DNA of 64,000 bases from Winogradskyella immobilis (GCF_021887715.1 NZ_JAIQXX010000001.1:124001-188000); one strand, 5' to 3'. Shown: positions 17,804 to 27,466, counted from the first letter of the stretch. The notes: a model not told the origin generated them from the sequence alone. Program-made: numbers and translations.

Positions 17804-17833
17804 AAAAATATATACAATTAATTTATAGAGGAC

Positions 17834-18193
17834 ATGAAACAATTAACAAAGGCAGAAGAAGAGATTATGCAAGCTTTATGGCAGTTAGAAAAAGCGAATG
17901 TAAAAACAATTATAGAAGGACTTCCAGAACCTAAACCTGCCTATAATACGGTATCTACTATTGTTAGAATTTTAGAGTCTAAAGGCTTTGTAGATTATGA
18001 AAAACAAGGTAAAGGACATGTTTATTTTCCTATTGTAGCTAAAGAAATGTATAGCAATCAATCCATAAATAAATTGGTAGACAACTATTTTCAAGGTTCT
18101 TTTAAAAGTATGGTGTCTTTTTTTGTAAAAAAGAATGATGTAGACTTAAATGACATCGAGGCCATTTTAAATGAGATTAACAAAAAAGACTAG
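17834..18193 (+). CDS. BlaI/MecI/CopY family repressor
   Basis: 119 residues: an N-terminal winged helix (MKQLTKAEEEIMQALWQLEK, then PKPAYNTVSTIVRILESKGFVDYEKQGKGHVYFP) and a short C-terminal dimerisation helix region. The length and the LTKAEEEIM start are typical. It ends two bases before the M56 gene, so the pair forms the usual repressor/antirepressor-protease unit, and the two palindromes upstream fit autoregulation. In classic systems the M56 protease triggers cleavage of the repressor after sensing an envelope signal; the signal here is not known. Confidence 0.92.
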   Translation: MKQLTKAEEEIMQALWQLEKANVKTIIEGLPEPKPAYNTVSTIVRILESKGFVDYEKQGKGHVYFPIVAKEMYSNQSINKLVDNYFQGSFKSMVSFFVKKNDVDLNDIEAILNEINKKD

Positions 18194-18195
18194 AT

Positions 18196-19797
18196 ATGTT
18201 ACATTATATACTACAAGTTACAGCGTTTCAAGTCTTCTTTTTACTGGTTTATGACTTGTTTTTAAAGCGAGAGACCTTTTTTAATTGGAATCGATTTTAT
18301 CTTTTAGGAACAGCAACATTGTCGTTAATACTTCCATTTATAAAGCTTAACGCAATCAAGGCACTAACTCCAAAAGATTTTGTAATTAACCTACCAGAAG
18401 TTGTTATTGGTAAAATAACACCAACGGTATACCAAGCTGAAGTAGCTGACTTAGCAGGAATTACTTTAGCTCAACCTCAAACTCCATTATGGCAAACCTT
18501 ACTTTGGGTTGGAGTAATAATAGCAGCACTAATTTTTGTGTTTAAAATAATAAAACTATACCTGTTAAGATTTAAAAATCCAAGGCGATGGAGAGATAAC
18601 GTGCTTGTTGTAAATCTATTAAACAGCAAATTGGCGTTTTCTTTTTTCAACAACATTTTTATAGGAGATAAAATAGGTAAAGAAGAACAGCCTATGGTGT
18701 TAAAGCATGAGCTAGTACATGTTAAAGAAATGCACACTATAGATCTGCTGTTTTTTGAAACCTTAAAAATTCTCATGTGGTTTAACCCATTAGTTTATAT
18801 GTATCAAAATAGAATTAAAACACTGCATGAGTATATCGCGGATGCTAAAGCCGTAAAACAAAACAATAAAGTTGAGTATTACCAAAGTTTGTTAAATCAG
18901 GTATTTGAAACCAATAATCTATCATTTACCAACACTTTTTTCAATAAAACATTAATTAAAAAACGAATAGCGATGTTACAAAAATCAAAATCTAAACAAA
19001 TTAAATTATTAAAATATGCATTATTAATTCCTGTAATATTTGGGATGTTATTTTATGTGTCTTGTACTAAAGAAATAGGAAACAATCCAGAGAATGAAGT
19101 AATAGATATAAATGAACTATCGTATTCTATACCATTATTAAGTGAAGAGCCAATTGAACTTTCATTTGAAATTCAATCAAAAAAAGATGCTTATGAAGCA
19201 TTTTTAGAAACAAATTATTCCGAATATGTGAGTTGGGCAGAAGTGAATAAAGATCAAAATAACATTACATTTTCAATACATCCTATAGGAGAAAAATTGC
19301 CAGAAAATGTTGCTGAGATTGCAGTGAACAGTTTTAAAAAAGAAAAAGGTATGAAAACCTATATGCGATTATTTTGGGATGAAGGAAATTTAAAGAATGC
19401 ACAAAAGAATAGTGGAGAAGCATATGATGATAATATAGAAGTCCCATTTAGTGTCATTGAAAATGTGCCAGTATTTCCAGGTTGTGAAGGTGTTGCGACT
19501 GAAAAAGATCGTAAAAAGTGTATGTCTGAAAGTATTGCTAAACTTATTAATAAAAAATTCAATACTGAGTTAGCAGCTAATTTAGGCTTAACAGGAAGAC
19601 AAGTTATACGTTGTGCATTTAAAATAGATAAAGAAGGAAATATTGTCGAAATATTAGCTAGAGCTCCACATGAAGGCTTAGCAGAAGAAGCTGAGCGTGT
19701 TTTAAATTTACTGCCTAAAATGCAACCAGGCAAACAAAAAGGGAAAACCGTTACAGTACCATATGCTTTACCTATTGTTTTTCAAATTCAAGAATAA
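18196..19797 (+). CDS. M56 (BlaR1-like) membrane metalloprotease with C-terminal TonB-like domain
   Basis: 533 residues. Membrane segments near the N-terminus frame a cytoplasmic zinc-protease domain with HELVH (171-175) and the downstream ligand region HEYIADAKAV; a last membrane segment (ALLIPVIFGMLFYVSC) leads to a periplasmic part. Residues about 420-533 form a TonB-C-terminal-like domain: NVPVFPGC, RKKCMSESIAKLI, FKIDKEGNIVEI, LLPKMQPGKQKGK and VPYALPIVFQI. It follows BlaI by two bases. There is no penicillin-binding sensor domain, so the TonB-like domain may be the sensor or partner-binding part. Two more proteins with the same domain follow. Confidence 0.88.
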   Translation: MLHYILQVTAFQVFFLLVYDLFLKRETFFNWNRFYLLGTATLSLILPFIKLNAIKALTPKDFVINLPEVVIGKITPTVYQAEVADLAGITLAQPQTPLWQTLLWVGVIIAALIFVFKIIKLYLLRFKNPRRWRDNVLVVNLLNSKLAFSFFNNIFIGDKIGKEEQPMVLKHELVHVKEMHTIDLLFFETLKILMWFNPLVYMYQNRIKTLHEYIADAKAVKQNNKVEYYQSLLNQVFETNNLSFTNTFFNKTLIKKRIAMLQKSKSKQIKLLKYALLIPVIFGMLFYVSCTKEIGNNPENEVIDINELSYSIPLLSEEPIELSFEIQSKKDAYEAFLETNYSEYVSWAEVNKDQNNITFSIHPIGEKLPENVAEIAVNSFKKEKGMKTYMRLFWDEGNLKNAQKNSGEAYDDNIEVPFSVIENVPVFPGCEGVATEKDRKKCMSESIAKLINKKFNTELAANLGLTGRQVIRCAFKIDKEGNIVEILARAPHEGLAEEAERVLNLLPKMQPGKQKGKTVTVPYALPIVFQIQE

Positions 19798-19925
19798 TAG
19801 TTGTTAGCTCTCTTTTAGTTTTTTAAAAAAAGAATATAGAATTTAAACATAGCATTTTAGACAATCTCGCATAAATTATTATCTTAGATATTATTTTCAA
19901 CAAATCAATATTAAAACAGATTAAG

Positions 19926-20423
19926 ATGTTATTAAATCTAGGATTAAAGAGAAAAAGAGGTGTAAGCTATAGATTAATATTTATGCTTTTTATAGGCGGA
20001 TTCACTGCTTTAAATGCTCAAAAAAAGAAAAAAGAAGTGCCTTTTGATATGGTAGATGAGGCGCCATTATTTATTGCATGTAATAAAAGAAATACAGAAG
20101 AAGAACGTAAAGAATGTGTAAGAGCTGAGATTGATAAGGTAGTACATGGCAATTTTAATTTTAATTTATGTAATGAGTTAAATTTAAAAGGCCATCAACG
20201 TGTTGTTGTATTATTTAAATTTGGAAAATATAGAGGTGTTAAAGATATACAGGTTAGCGCACCGCATCCAGCTTTAAAAGCAGAAGCAGAGCGTGTTGTA
20301 AAATTATTGCCAGAATTTACACCAGGCAGGCATAAACGTAGAAATGTAGAAGTTATCTATACATTACCTATAATGTTTAATGTCTTGCCAGAAGACGAAA
20401 ATAAAGATGAAAACAAAAATTAA
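19926..20423 (+). CDS. exported TonB C-terminal-like domain protein
   Basis: 165 residues: a signal peptide (about to residue 36, ending LNAQ) and then a single TonB-C-terminal-like domain resembling that of the M56 protein upstream, with FIAC, EERKECVRAEIDKVV, VVLFKFGKYRGVKDIQV, VVKLLPEFTPGRHKRRNVEV and YTLPIMFNV. The paired cysteines (FxxC and RKxC) are kept. It has no TonB membrane anchor with proline-rich stretch, so it is not a full TonB. It overlaps the next gene by 17 bases. Confidence 0.8.
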   Translation: MLLNLGLKRKRGVSYRLIFMLFIGGFTALNAQKKKKEVPFDMVDEAPLFIACNKRNTEEERKECVRAEIDKVVHGNFNFNLCNELNLKGHQRVVVLFKFGKYRGVKDIQVSAPHPALKAEAERVVKLLPEFTPGRHKRRNVEVIYTLPIMFNVLPEDENKDENKN

Positions 20424-21561
20424 TAGAGTAATAAGTAAACTTTTAGTACTATTAGTATTTATACAATTTAATGCCGAGGCACAGTCTTCGGCATTATTAG
20501 TTGCAGACAGTTTATATGCTCATGGAAATTACACAAAGGCAATAACGGCATACAAAACATATAATAATAAGAAAGAAGTATATCATAAAATAGCTAAGGC
20601 TTATATAGCCATTGGTAATTATGATGCAGCTTTAGAACATTACAAATTAAGTGTAGAAACAAATCCTAATGATGCGTTGTTAAAATTTGATTATGCCAAA
20701 TTATTAAGTAGAGCAAAAAAGTATGAGGATGCATCCAAGATTTTTAATGAGCTTATTCTTAAAGATGATACAAACCCCAACTATCATTATGAAGCAGGAA
20801 TTATATTAGAAAAACAAAGAGATACTCTAGCCTTACAACGCTATTTAACTGCATATGAGTTGGATAATAGTCATCAAAAAGCAATTTTTAAAATCGCCAA
20901 ACACCATCTTCAAAAACGTAATTTTGAAACCTCACACAGTTATATAGATACAGGTTTAAAAACGTATGCTAATAACTTAGAATTAATAAGCCTTAAAGCA
21001 CAAAATTATTACCATCAAGAATATTATACAATTGCAATTCCATGGTTTCAAAAACTTTTAGATTTAGGAGAGAACTCTGAGTTTATTCATGAAAAATTAA
21101 GCCTTTGCTACAGTCAAAATTCAGATTATGTACCTGCAATTAAACATAGAAAATTGGCTTTAGCGTTTAACCCAACAGATAGTATTGCTATGTATGTTAT
21201 TGGTAAGTACTACGAGATTTTAAATGATTTTGAAAATGCTGAAAAGTTTATTTCTGCTGCGTTAGAATTAATGGATGCGCCATTAAATGTAGAATATAGA
21301 ACATTAGGTGTCGTTTTAAATCGTTTAGAGAAACGAGAAGAAGCGATAAAAGCATTTAAAAAAGCGTTAAAAGAAGATCCTTCTGATCTATTTGCCGAAT
21401 TTTTTATCATTCGTACAAAAGATGAATATTATGCAGATAAATTAGCCGTAATAAAACTCTATGAAGATTTTGTTGATAAGCACGAAAAAAATCCTTTTAA
21501 GCCATTTGCCGAAGGACGAATTAAAGAACTGAAAGAAGAAGAATTCTTAAAAAAAGATTGA
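20407..21561 (+). CDS. exported TPR protein
   Basis: The preferred start at 20407 gives MKTKINRVISKLLVLLVFIQ, a normal signal peptide ending in NAEAQ; the frame also opens at 20380, but that would put a charged segment first. About 385 residues made almost entirely of tetratricopeptide repeats (for example ALEHYKLSVETNPNDALLKF, KAIFKIAKHHLQKRNFETS and EAIKAFKKALKEDPSDLFA). It overlaps the TonB-like gene before it and lies between two TonB-like genes, so it probably works with them as a periplasmic scaffold. Function is unknown. Confidence 0.85.
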   Translation: MKTKINRVISKLLVLLVFIQFNAEAQSSALLVADSLYAHGNYTKAITAYKTYNNKKEVYHKIAKAYIAIGNYDAALEHYKLSVETNPNDALLKFDYAKLLSRAKKYEDASKIFNELILKDDTNPNYHYEAGIILEKQRDTLALQRYLTAYELDNSHQKAIFKIAKHHLQKRNFETSHSYIDTGLKTYANNLELISLKAQNYYHQEYYTIAIPWFQKLLDLGENSEFIHEKLSLCYSQNSDYVPAIKHRKLALAFNPTDSIAMYVIGKYYEILNDFENAEKFISAALELMDAPLNVEYRTLGVVLNRLEKREEAIKAFKKALKEDPSDLFAEFFIIRTKDEYYADKLAVIKLYEDFVDKHEKNPFKPFAEGRIKELKEEEFLKKD

Positions 21562-21656
21562 TAGTGTATTAACAGAAGACGCGTATTTTTACAGACCAAT
21601 AACTATAGTAATAATAATCTAAAAATATCGTACTTTTCGGTTTCATAATTATATAG

Positions 21657-22133
21657 ATGAAACGCTTACTCTATCTCTTTTGTGTTGTTGTCCTATATTC
21701 TTGCAATTATTTTGAAAATAAGAAAATCTATTCTGAAGATTTGCTTAATGAGGAGTTGCAGACCATAGATTGGAATTCAGTAGATGAATATCCGAGCTTT
21801 TCATTGTGTGATTCACTTTCAGCAAAAGTTGAACGAAAAACGTGTTTTACAACAACTTTACTAAAACATGTTAATCAATATTTAGCCTTACAAAAGATAG
21901 TGGTATCTCAAGATATTGAAGATACAATAGCTTTAAAGTTAGCTATAGATAAAAAAGGAGTAATTAAGATTTTAGATGTAAAGGCTAAAACAGAGACACG
22001 ATCTGCTATACCTAAAATTGATAGCTTATTACGCTATAGTATAACAACATTGCCTAAAATATTTCCAGCGATAAAAAGAGGGCAACAAGTAGATACAGAG
22101 TTTGTATTGCCTGTAGCGATTTTAATAGAATAA
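21657..22133 (+). CDS. lipoprotein with divergent TonB C-terminal-like domain
   Basis: 158 residues; lipobox LYSC (Cys16). The mature protein follows the two TonB-like proteins upstream: SFSLC and ERKTCFTTTLLKHV stand for the FPGC/RKKC pair, then LKLAIDKKGVIKILDV, TTLPKIFPAIKRGQQVDTEF and LPVAILIE. Identity is lower, but order and spacing are kept. It is the third copy of the fold in this locus and is anchored as a lipoprotein. It ends four bases before the stop of a convergent gene. Confidence 0.75.
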   Translation: MKRLLYLFCVVVLYSCNYFENKKIYSEDLLNEELQTIDWNSVDEYPSFSLCDSLSAKVERKTCFTTTLLKHVNQYLALQKIVVSQDIEDTIALKLAIDKKGVIKILDVKAKTETRSAIPKIDSLLRYSITTLPKIFPAIKRGQQVDTEFVLPVAILIE

Positions 22134-22137
22134 CTTT

Positions 22138-22989
22138 TTACAAATTAAATTTATAACCTATAGAAATATCTGTGGAAAAATTACCATTATTTTCTCTGTT
22201 TAAACCAAACAATTCACCATAAATAAAAGTAATATAACCGTTTTTAGAAACTTTAAAATCTGCACCAACTCCAAAAATAAGAGGAATATCAAATTCATTT
22301 TCTTTAATATTTGTTAACTCAATAATACCATTCATCTCTTCAGGAAGTAGATTATCTCTAAAATTATATGTGGCAAATTTAGTTTGGATATATAGGTTAA
22401 ACTTAGATTTTTTAATAACTCTATAGCGGTAGCCTAATGAGAATTCTGTGGTAGAAAAATCAAATTCATCTGATGAAAAACTGTGACGTGCTTGTAAAAA
22501 ACCAGAGTGTCTAGGATTATCTGTGTCTCCATACAATTCTAACTCAGCTCCAGCTAAGAGTGATGTGGAATTTTCAGGATTAATAATAAAAGGGTTATTT
22601 GTAACGCCACCAGAAAAACCTAATCTAAAATTCACAGGGTATGTTTTGTTACCATCTTCGGTTTCAATACTTTTTTTGTAATTATAAAAGCTAATAAAAT
22701 TTTTGAAGCTACGTTTTGTAAATTTCACACGATGTAATGAAACATCAGCATCACTAGTCAGCTCTTTTAAAATGGTTTTGTAATCGTCTTCTTTTAATTC
22801 TATATAGGTATTTTCTTGTGTTCTAACAAAGTAGCGGTAATTGCCATTTTCTGAGGACCAAAGTAATCCTAAAGTTCCTTTAGTTGCTGTTTTCAACTCT
22901 AAAGTTTCGCTATTAATAGTATAGGTTTCTTGGCTATAAATACTGTTAGTTACAAATAACAATAAGAAAATTAAAACAACTTTTTTCAT
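22138..22989 (-). CDS. predicted outer-membrane beta-barrel protein
   Basis: 283 residues with a signal peptide ending NSIYSQ. Residues 20-110 form a non-barrel N-terminal region (ETYTINSETLELKTATKGTL); from about 120 onwards alternate hydrophobic strands such as VNFRLGFSGGVTNNPF, LAGAELELYG, GFLQARHSFSS and FSLGYRYRVIKKSKFNLYIQ end in an aromatic-containing strand (ISIGYKFNL) as in small outer-membrane barrels. I recognise no named family. It is convergent with the TonB-like lipoprotein gene. Confidence 0.75.
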   Translation of the reverse strand: MKKVVLIFLLLFVTNSIYSQETYTINSETLELKTATKGTLGLLWSSENGNYRYFVRTQENTYIELKEDDYKTILKELTSDADVSLHRVKFTKRSFKNFISFYNYKKSIETEDGNKTYPVNFRLGFSGGVTNNPFIINPENSTSLLAGAELELYGDTDNPRHSGFLQARHSFSSDEFDFSTTEFSLGYRYRVIKKSKFNLYIQTKFATYNFRDNLLPEEMNGIIELTNIKENEFDIPLIFGVGADFKVSKNGYITFIYGELFGLNRENNGNFSTDISIGYKFNL

Positions 22990-23031
22990 GAGCGTTAAGA
23001 TTTGGTTTTAGTAAAACTACAAAAATATCTG

Positions 23032-24168
23032 TTATCGTTTTACAGTTTTAAATGTTCTTCCTTTCCATTGATAAGATGTAAAACTAGAAGTTATAGCAAT
23101 ATAACTATTAAAAAAAGGATAAAGCAAGCTTGCAAAGACATAAGATAATAAAATAGGCTCTTGCTTAAAAAAGCGTGATGCTTTAAATAAAAGTAAGAGG
23201 TCTATACTTGCCTTTATTAAAAAAATGAGTAATGCTGTTTTAAGCGATATAAGATAAAATAGAGTTAAAGGGATTAAAGTTATAATAGAGAAATTAGTGA
23301 TAAAAACAATTAAACCAATAATTCTTGGCAACCATGCTTTGTAATTTACCGTTTTAGAAGCCCAACGTAAACGTTGATTGATTAAGGCTTTTAAATTAGT
23401 ATTGACAGCAGTGGTGACAATGGCTTTATCAGACTTTAGGTAATGCACATTTTCTTTTTGGAATTTGATAAATTTTTCTAAAAGAAAAATATCATCTCCA
23501 CTAGCAATACTAGTATTTCCATCAAAGCCATTTACAGTGTTAAATGCAGATATCTGGTAGGCAAAATTAGCTCCATTACATAAAAATGGCTTTTTTTGTC
23601 CAAAACCTCCTATAGTAGCAGCTTGTAAACTCAAAGTATCCATAATTTGAAAACGAGTAAAAAACGAAGACGATCCAATAAATTTAACAGGTCCGGCAAT
23701 AGCAATACATGTTTGTGTTTGTATAAACTCATCATAACAATCTAGCCAGTATTTTGGCAGTATACAATCAGCATCAGTTGTTATTATCCAATCGTATTTT
23801 GCGTATTTAATAGCAGTAGTAATTGCATCTTTTTTAGGTGAATTAGATGACCTTATGTTATTAATGATGTTAAAATCGATAGTGGTGTTTTTTAGAGATT
23901 CATTGATTAATCTTATCGAGGAATCATTTGAATCATCATCAACAAATACGATTTCGAAATATGTTTTTTTATAATTTAAATTTACTATAGATTGTAATAA
24001 TTGAGGTAACATTTCAGCTTCATTTCTAAACGGAATAACAATTGAAAACTTAGTTTCATTAGATAAATCTTGGAGTGAAAATGACTCTACTTTATTAAAA
24101 CCAATATTTAACCAAATCATAAGACTCAAGTATATAATAATAATTGTAATGATACATATAGAGAGCAT
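23032..24168 (-). CDS. family 2 glycosyltransferase, membrane bound
   Basis: 378 residues: an N-terminal membrane segment, a GT-A domain with FRNEAEMLPQLLQSI, the nucleotide-binding VFVDDDSNDSS, the metal-binding TTDADC and the processive-type QRLRWASK (QxxRW), then three to four C-terminal membrane segments. This is the build of processive or lipid-linked GT2 enzymes that use UDP/GDP sugars at the inner leaflet. Its start codon overlaps the stop of the flippase-like gene upstream (TAATG), so they are co-translated and probably act on the same envelope glycan or glycolipid. The sugar is unknown. Confidence 0.87.
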   Translation of the reverse strand: MLSICIITIIIIYLSLMIWLNIGFNKVESFSLQDLSNETKFSIVIPFRNEAEMLPQLLQSIVNLNYKKTYFEIVFVDDDSNDSSIRLINESLKNTTIDFNIINNIRSSNSPKKDAITTAIKYAKYDWIITTDADCILPKYWLDCYDEFIQTQTCIAIAGPVKFIGSSSFFTRFQIMDTLSLQAATIGGFGQKKPFLCNGANFAYQISAFNTVNGFDGNTSIASGDDIFLLEKFIKFQKENVHYLKSDKAIVTTAVNTNLKALINQRLRWASKTVNYKAWLPRIIGLIVFITNFSIITLIPLTLFYLISLKTALLIFLIKASIDLLLLFKASRFFKQEPILLSYVFASLLYPFFNSYIAITSSFTSYQWKGRTFKTVKR

Positions 24169-25139
24169 TATCTTTTAGATTTTGGAAGGTTAAAATTAAT
24201 CACAAAATAGCTGCCAAATACACTAGGGAGTATAAAATTTAGTAGCCACATTAATGTGGTTATAGAGAGTATAATAAACTCATCAATTCCTAAGTAGCTA
24301 AATATAAAAACGGCAGCTCCAGATTTTATAACCACATCAAATAAGGCTAAAGAAGGAATAATGGATGCCAAAATATACATGCTGCATATGGCTGTCATTG
24401 CCGTAAAATAATCGATATCTATATTAAAAAATAAGAGTAGATAATAAAATTGAAAAGAGAAAATAACATATCGGATAAGTGAAAAACTAAAATTTTTTAG
24501 ATGTATTTCTACGGAAACCTCTTTTTTAATAAAGGTAATAATACGAGTTATAGAAAACCCTTTTATATGTATTGGTATTCGTTTTAAACTTAAAAAGGCA
24601 AATATACCAATAGAGACAATAATTATACTAAATAGTATTAATTTATAAGTGCTAATGCCAATATTATAATTATTTATAAAGAGAATAAAAGCCAAACTTC
24701 CAAAGATTGTGGTTACGGTCATTTGTGCAGTATTACCAATAAAATTTAAGAGTACAATTTGTTTTCTATATGATTTTTTAAAATAAATAGCTTTAGCTCC
24801 ATATTCTCCAATTCGGTTTGGTGTAATTAATGAAGCAGTTAAACCTCCTAAACTTTGCTCTAAAGCACTGAAAAACGAAATTGGTTTAATGGATTTTACC
24901 AAATTTTGCCATTTTAAAATTTCAAAAAACCAATTAAAACAGCTTAAAAAGATTAAAAAAAAGACGTTTTCGAACGAAAACAGCCCATTTTTGTTTAAAA
25001 TCGTTATAAATGTGTCAAAATCTAAATGTTCATTTTTAAGCAATTTTAAATAAATGAAATAACCAACTCCGAATACAATACTGAGTTTAATTATTACAAA
25101 AAAGAATTGTTTAGATTTGTGATAACGACTATCAAACAT
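24168..25139 (-). CDS. lysylphosphatidylglycerol synthase TM-region / flippase-like membrane protein
   Basis: 323 residues with about eight hydrophobic segments. The family signatures are LGGLTASLITPNRIGEYGAKAIYF in the first half and later IIPSLALFDVVIKSGAAVF, as in UPF0104/LPG_synthase_TM proteins, which are linked to lipid or glycolipid flipping. It has no lysyl-transferase domain. It is coupled by a one-base overlap to the GT2 gene, supporting a joint role in making or moving a glycolipid. It is transcribed away from ruvC. Confidence 0.85.
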   Translation of the reverse strand: MFDSRYHKSKQFFFVIIKLSIVFGVGYFIYLKLLKNEHLDFDTFITILNKNGLFSFENVFFLIFLSCFNWFFEILKWQNLVKSIKPISFFSALEQSLGGLTASLITPNRIGEYGAKAIYFKKSYRKQIVLLNFIGNTAQMTVTTIFGSLAFILFINNYNIGISTYKLILFSIIIVSIGIFAFLSLKRIPIHIKGFSITRIITFIKKEVSVEIHLKNFSFSLIRYVIFSFQFYYLLLFFNIDIDYFTAMTAICSMYILASIIPSLALFDVVIKSGAAVFIFSYLGIDEFIILSITTLMWLLNFILPSVFGSYFVINFNLPKSKR

Positions 25140-25207
25140 ATAATCTGATCTTAAATTTTAAAGACTTTACAAATTAAGATTATTATTGGTGATATAGCAA
25201 TTTATTA

Positions 25208-25762
25208 ATGAGTGTAGAAAAAATTATTTTAGGTATAGACCCGGGAACCACTATTATGGGTTTTGGACTTATTAAAGTGATAGGAAAAAAAATGGAGTTT
25301 CTTCAACTTAATGAATTACAACTTAAAAAATACGATGATCATTATCTAAAGTTAAAACTCATTTTTGAACGTACTATAGAACTTATAGATACGCATCACC
25401 CAGATGAAATTGCAATTGAAGCTCCTTTCTTTGGGAAAAATGTACAGAGTATGTTAAAATTGGGTCGAGCTCAAGGTGTAGCTATGGCAGCAGGTTTATC
25501 TCGAGAAGTACCTATTACAGAATATTCTCCAAAAAAAATAAAAATGGCGATTACAGGTAACGGAAATGCCAGTAAAGAGCAAGTGGCAAAAATGCTTCAA
25601 AGCCTGTTGCAGCTAAAAGAACTGCCAAAAAATTTAGATTCCACCGATGGTTTAGCAGCAGCGGTATGTCATTTCTATAATCAAGGTAGAGTTGAAATAG
25701 GTAAAAGTTATACAGGCTGGTCTGCTTTTGTAAAACAAAATGAAGATAGAGTAAAGAAATAA
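25208..25762 (+). CDS. ruvC: Holliday junction resolvase RuvC
   Basis: 184 residues; endonuclease that resolves Holliday junctions with RuvAB. The RNase-H-like acidic residues are all present: Asp11 in GIDPGTT, Glu71 in IAIEAPFFGK, and Asp144/Asp147 in LDSTDGLAAA. The family's GRAQGVAMAAG and YSPKKIKMAITGNGNA, with the loop used in junction binding, are clear. RuvA and RuvB are not in the window. The gene stands alone, between a divergent membrane-protein gene and a convergent DM13 gene. Confidence 0.96.
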   Translation: MSVEKIILGIDPGTTIMGFGLIKVIGKKMEFLQLNELQLKKYDDHYLKLKLIFERTIELIDTHHPDEIAIEAPFFGKNVQSMLKLGRAQGVAMAAGLSREVPITEYSPKKIKMAITGNGNASKEQVAKMLQSLLQLKELPKNLDSTDGLAAAVCHFYNQGRVEIGKSYTGWSAFVKQNEDRVKK

Positions 25763-25823
25763 AACTCCATCTTCATTTTATAATTTAAGGGTAAAGTCAA
25801 TAAGACTTTGTTTAATAAAATTC

Positions 25824-26234
25824 TTATTTATTTAAAGGAGCACCACCCCAGAACTTTGCGTATTTCTCACAGTGCACAAGTATAGTTTTGTAATCACTAA
25901 CATTAATATTAGATGGAATTAAGTATTTATTGGTGCCTTTAAAAGATTTTAGTTCGGCTATAAATACAGACTGACCCTTTGCGCTGGCATTGTCTCCATC
26001 AATATCTTTTAAGTTTAGTTTAGAAAGAAATATCTTTAAATCTGGCCCTTTCTTAGCTGAAAAATCATCTCCCATTACCACATATGTTTTAGCATCTTCT
26101 TTTACAATTTTCCAAGAGCCTTTAAAAGAAACAAAATAGCTGTCAGCTTCCCATTTGCCACTATGAGTAGTTTGAGCATTTAAAGAAGCAATTCCTGTAA
26201 TTAATAAAGCGAATAATAATATTGTGTTTTTCAT
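25824..26234 (-). CDS. DM13 domain protein, exported
   Basis: 136 residues with a Sec signal peptide (MKNTILLFALLITGIASLNA). The mature protein is one DM13 domain: HSGKWEADSY at the start, KTYVVMGDDFSAKKGPDLKI, then FKGTNKYLIPSNINVSDY and the ending ILVHCEKYAKFWGGAPL, which holds the single conserved Cys thought to act in electron transfer. The family is called electron-transfer related by prediction only. It is monocistronic, convergent with ruvC and divergent from hemW. Confidence 0.85.
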   Translation of the reverse strand: MKNTILLFALLITGIASLNAQTTHSGKWEADSYFVSFKGSWKIVKEDAKTYVVMGDDFSAKKGPDLKIFLSKLNLKDIDGDNASAKGQSVFIAELKSFKGTNKYLIPSNINVSDYKTILVHCEKYAKFWGGAPLNK

Positions 26235-26338
26235 GATACATTTTATTTAAATCATTAGTCGATAACAAAAATACATCATTACTAATAAAAAAATACAACT
26301 TACATTTATATATTTAATAATTATATATTAGACATTTA

Positions 26339-27466
26339 ATGAGCGGCATCTATATCCATATCCCATTTTGTAAACAAGCTTGCCATTATTGTGATTTTCA
26401 CTTCTCTACGTCTTTAAAAAAGAAAGATAAACTTATTAATGCATTAGTAGGCGAACTAGAATTAAGAAAAAATGAATTTAACAATATAACTGTAGAAACC
26501 ATTTATTTTGGAGGCGGCACACCTTCAATATTAACAAATGAAGAACTACAGTTAATATTAAACACCATATATAAAAATTATAACGTCTCAAAAGATCCAG
26601 AAATTACCTTAGAGGCTAACCCAGATGATTTGTCTAAAGATCGTATCATCCAATTATCAAGCAGTCCAATAAATCGCCTTTCGGTTGGTATTCAATCCTT
26701 TTTTGAAGCTGATTTAAAATTGATGAATCGTGCGCATAATGCACAAGAAGCAAAAGATTGTTTGTCAGTAGCTACGCAATATTTTAGTAATATATCTATC
26801 GACTTAATTTATGGTATTCCTGGAGCGACCAATACACAATGGATCGAAAATATTAAGATGGCATTAAATTATAATGTGCCTCATATTTCTAGCTATGCTT
26901 TAACCGTAGAGCCAAAAACAGCACTAGCTACATTTATCCAAAAAGGTATAATTACAGATGTAGATGATGAGCAAGCTCACGACCAATTCCACATTCTAAA
27001 AGATAAATTAGAAGCTTCAGGATATACGCATTACGAGCTTTCTAATTTTGGAAAACCTAATTATTATAGTAAAAATAATTCAGCCTATTGGCAAGGTAAA
27101 CCATATATGGGAATTGGGCCTTCTGCGCATTCATTTAATGGCACTCAACGCGGATGGAATTTACGTAACAATTCAAAATATATAAAAACAATTACAGAGA
27201 ATAAGTTGCCGATAGAAATAGAAACTTTAACTAATATCGATAGATATAACGAATATATAATGACAGGTTTACGAACTATGTGGGGAGTGTCTTTGGGTAA
27301 AGTGGAAGCAGATTTTGGTCAATCGTATAAAAAACACCTTTTAGAAGCTTCACAGTCTTTTATAAATCAAGATTTGTTGTATCTTGATGCTGAGCATTTA
27401 CACGTTACTAAAAAAGGACAATTTTTAAGTGATGGTATTGCTAGTGAATTGTTTATGCTGAACTAG
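26339..27466 (+). CDS. hemW: HemW-type radical SAM protein (heme chaperone)
   Basis: 375 residues. The [4Fe-4S] motif CKQACHYCDF (Cys11, Cys15, Cys18) follows GIYIHIPF, and GGGTPSIL, LEANPDD, RLSVGIQSF and YGIPGAT are the family's SAM- and substrate-binding stretches. The C-terminal HemN-like helical domain is complete. HemW delivers heme to respiratory proteins and is often mislabelled as oxygen-independent coproporphyrinogen oxidase; the length and the motif fit HemW rather than HemN. Confidence 0.92.
   Translation: MSGIYIHIPFCKQACHYCDFHFSTSLKKKDKLINALVGELELRKNEFNNITVETIYFGGGTPSILTNEELQLILNTIYKNYNVSKDPEITLEANPDDLSKDRIIQLSSSPINRLSVGIQSFFEADLKLMNRAHNAQEAKDCLSVATQYFSNISIDLIYGIPGATNTQWIENIKMALNYNVPHISSYALTVEPKTALATFIQKGIITDVDDEQAHDQFHILKDKLEASGYTHYELSNFGKPNYYSKNNSAYWQGKPYMGIGPSAHSFNGTQRGWNLRNNSKYIKTITENKLPIEIETLTNIDRYNEYIMTGLRTMWGVSLGKVEADFGQSYKKHLLEASQSFINQDLLYLDAEHLHVTKKGQFLSDGIASELFMLN

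Noticed and set aside
26339-27466. Oxygen-independent coproporphyrinogen III oxidase (HemN)
   Set aside because: The N-terminus and length (375 residues) fit HemW; HemN is longer with a different cysteine motif setting.
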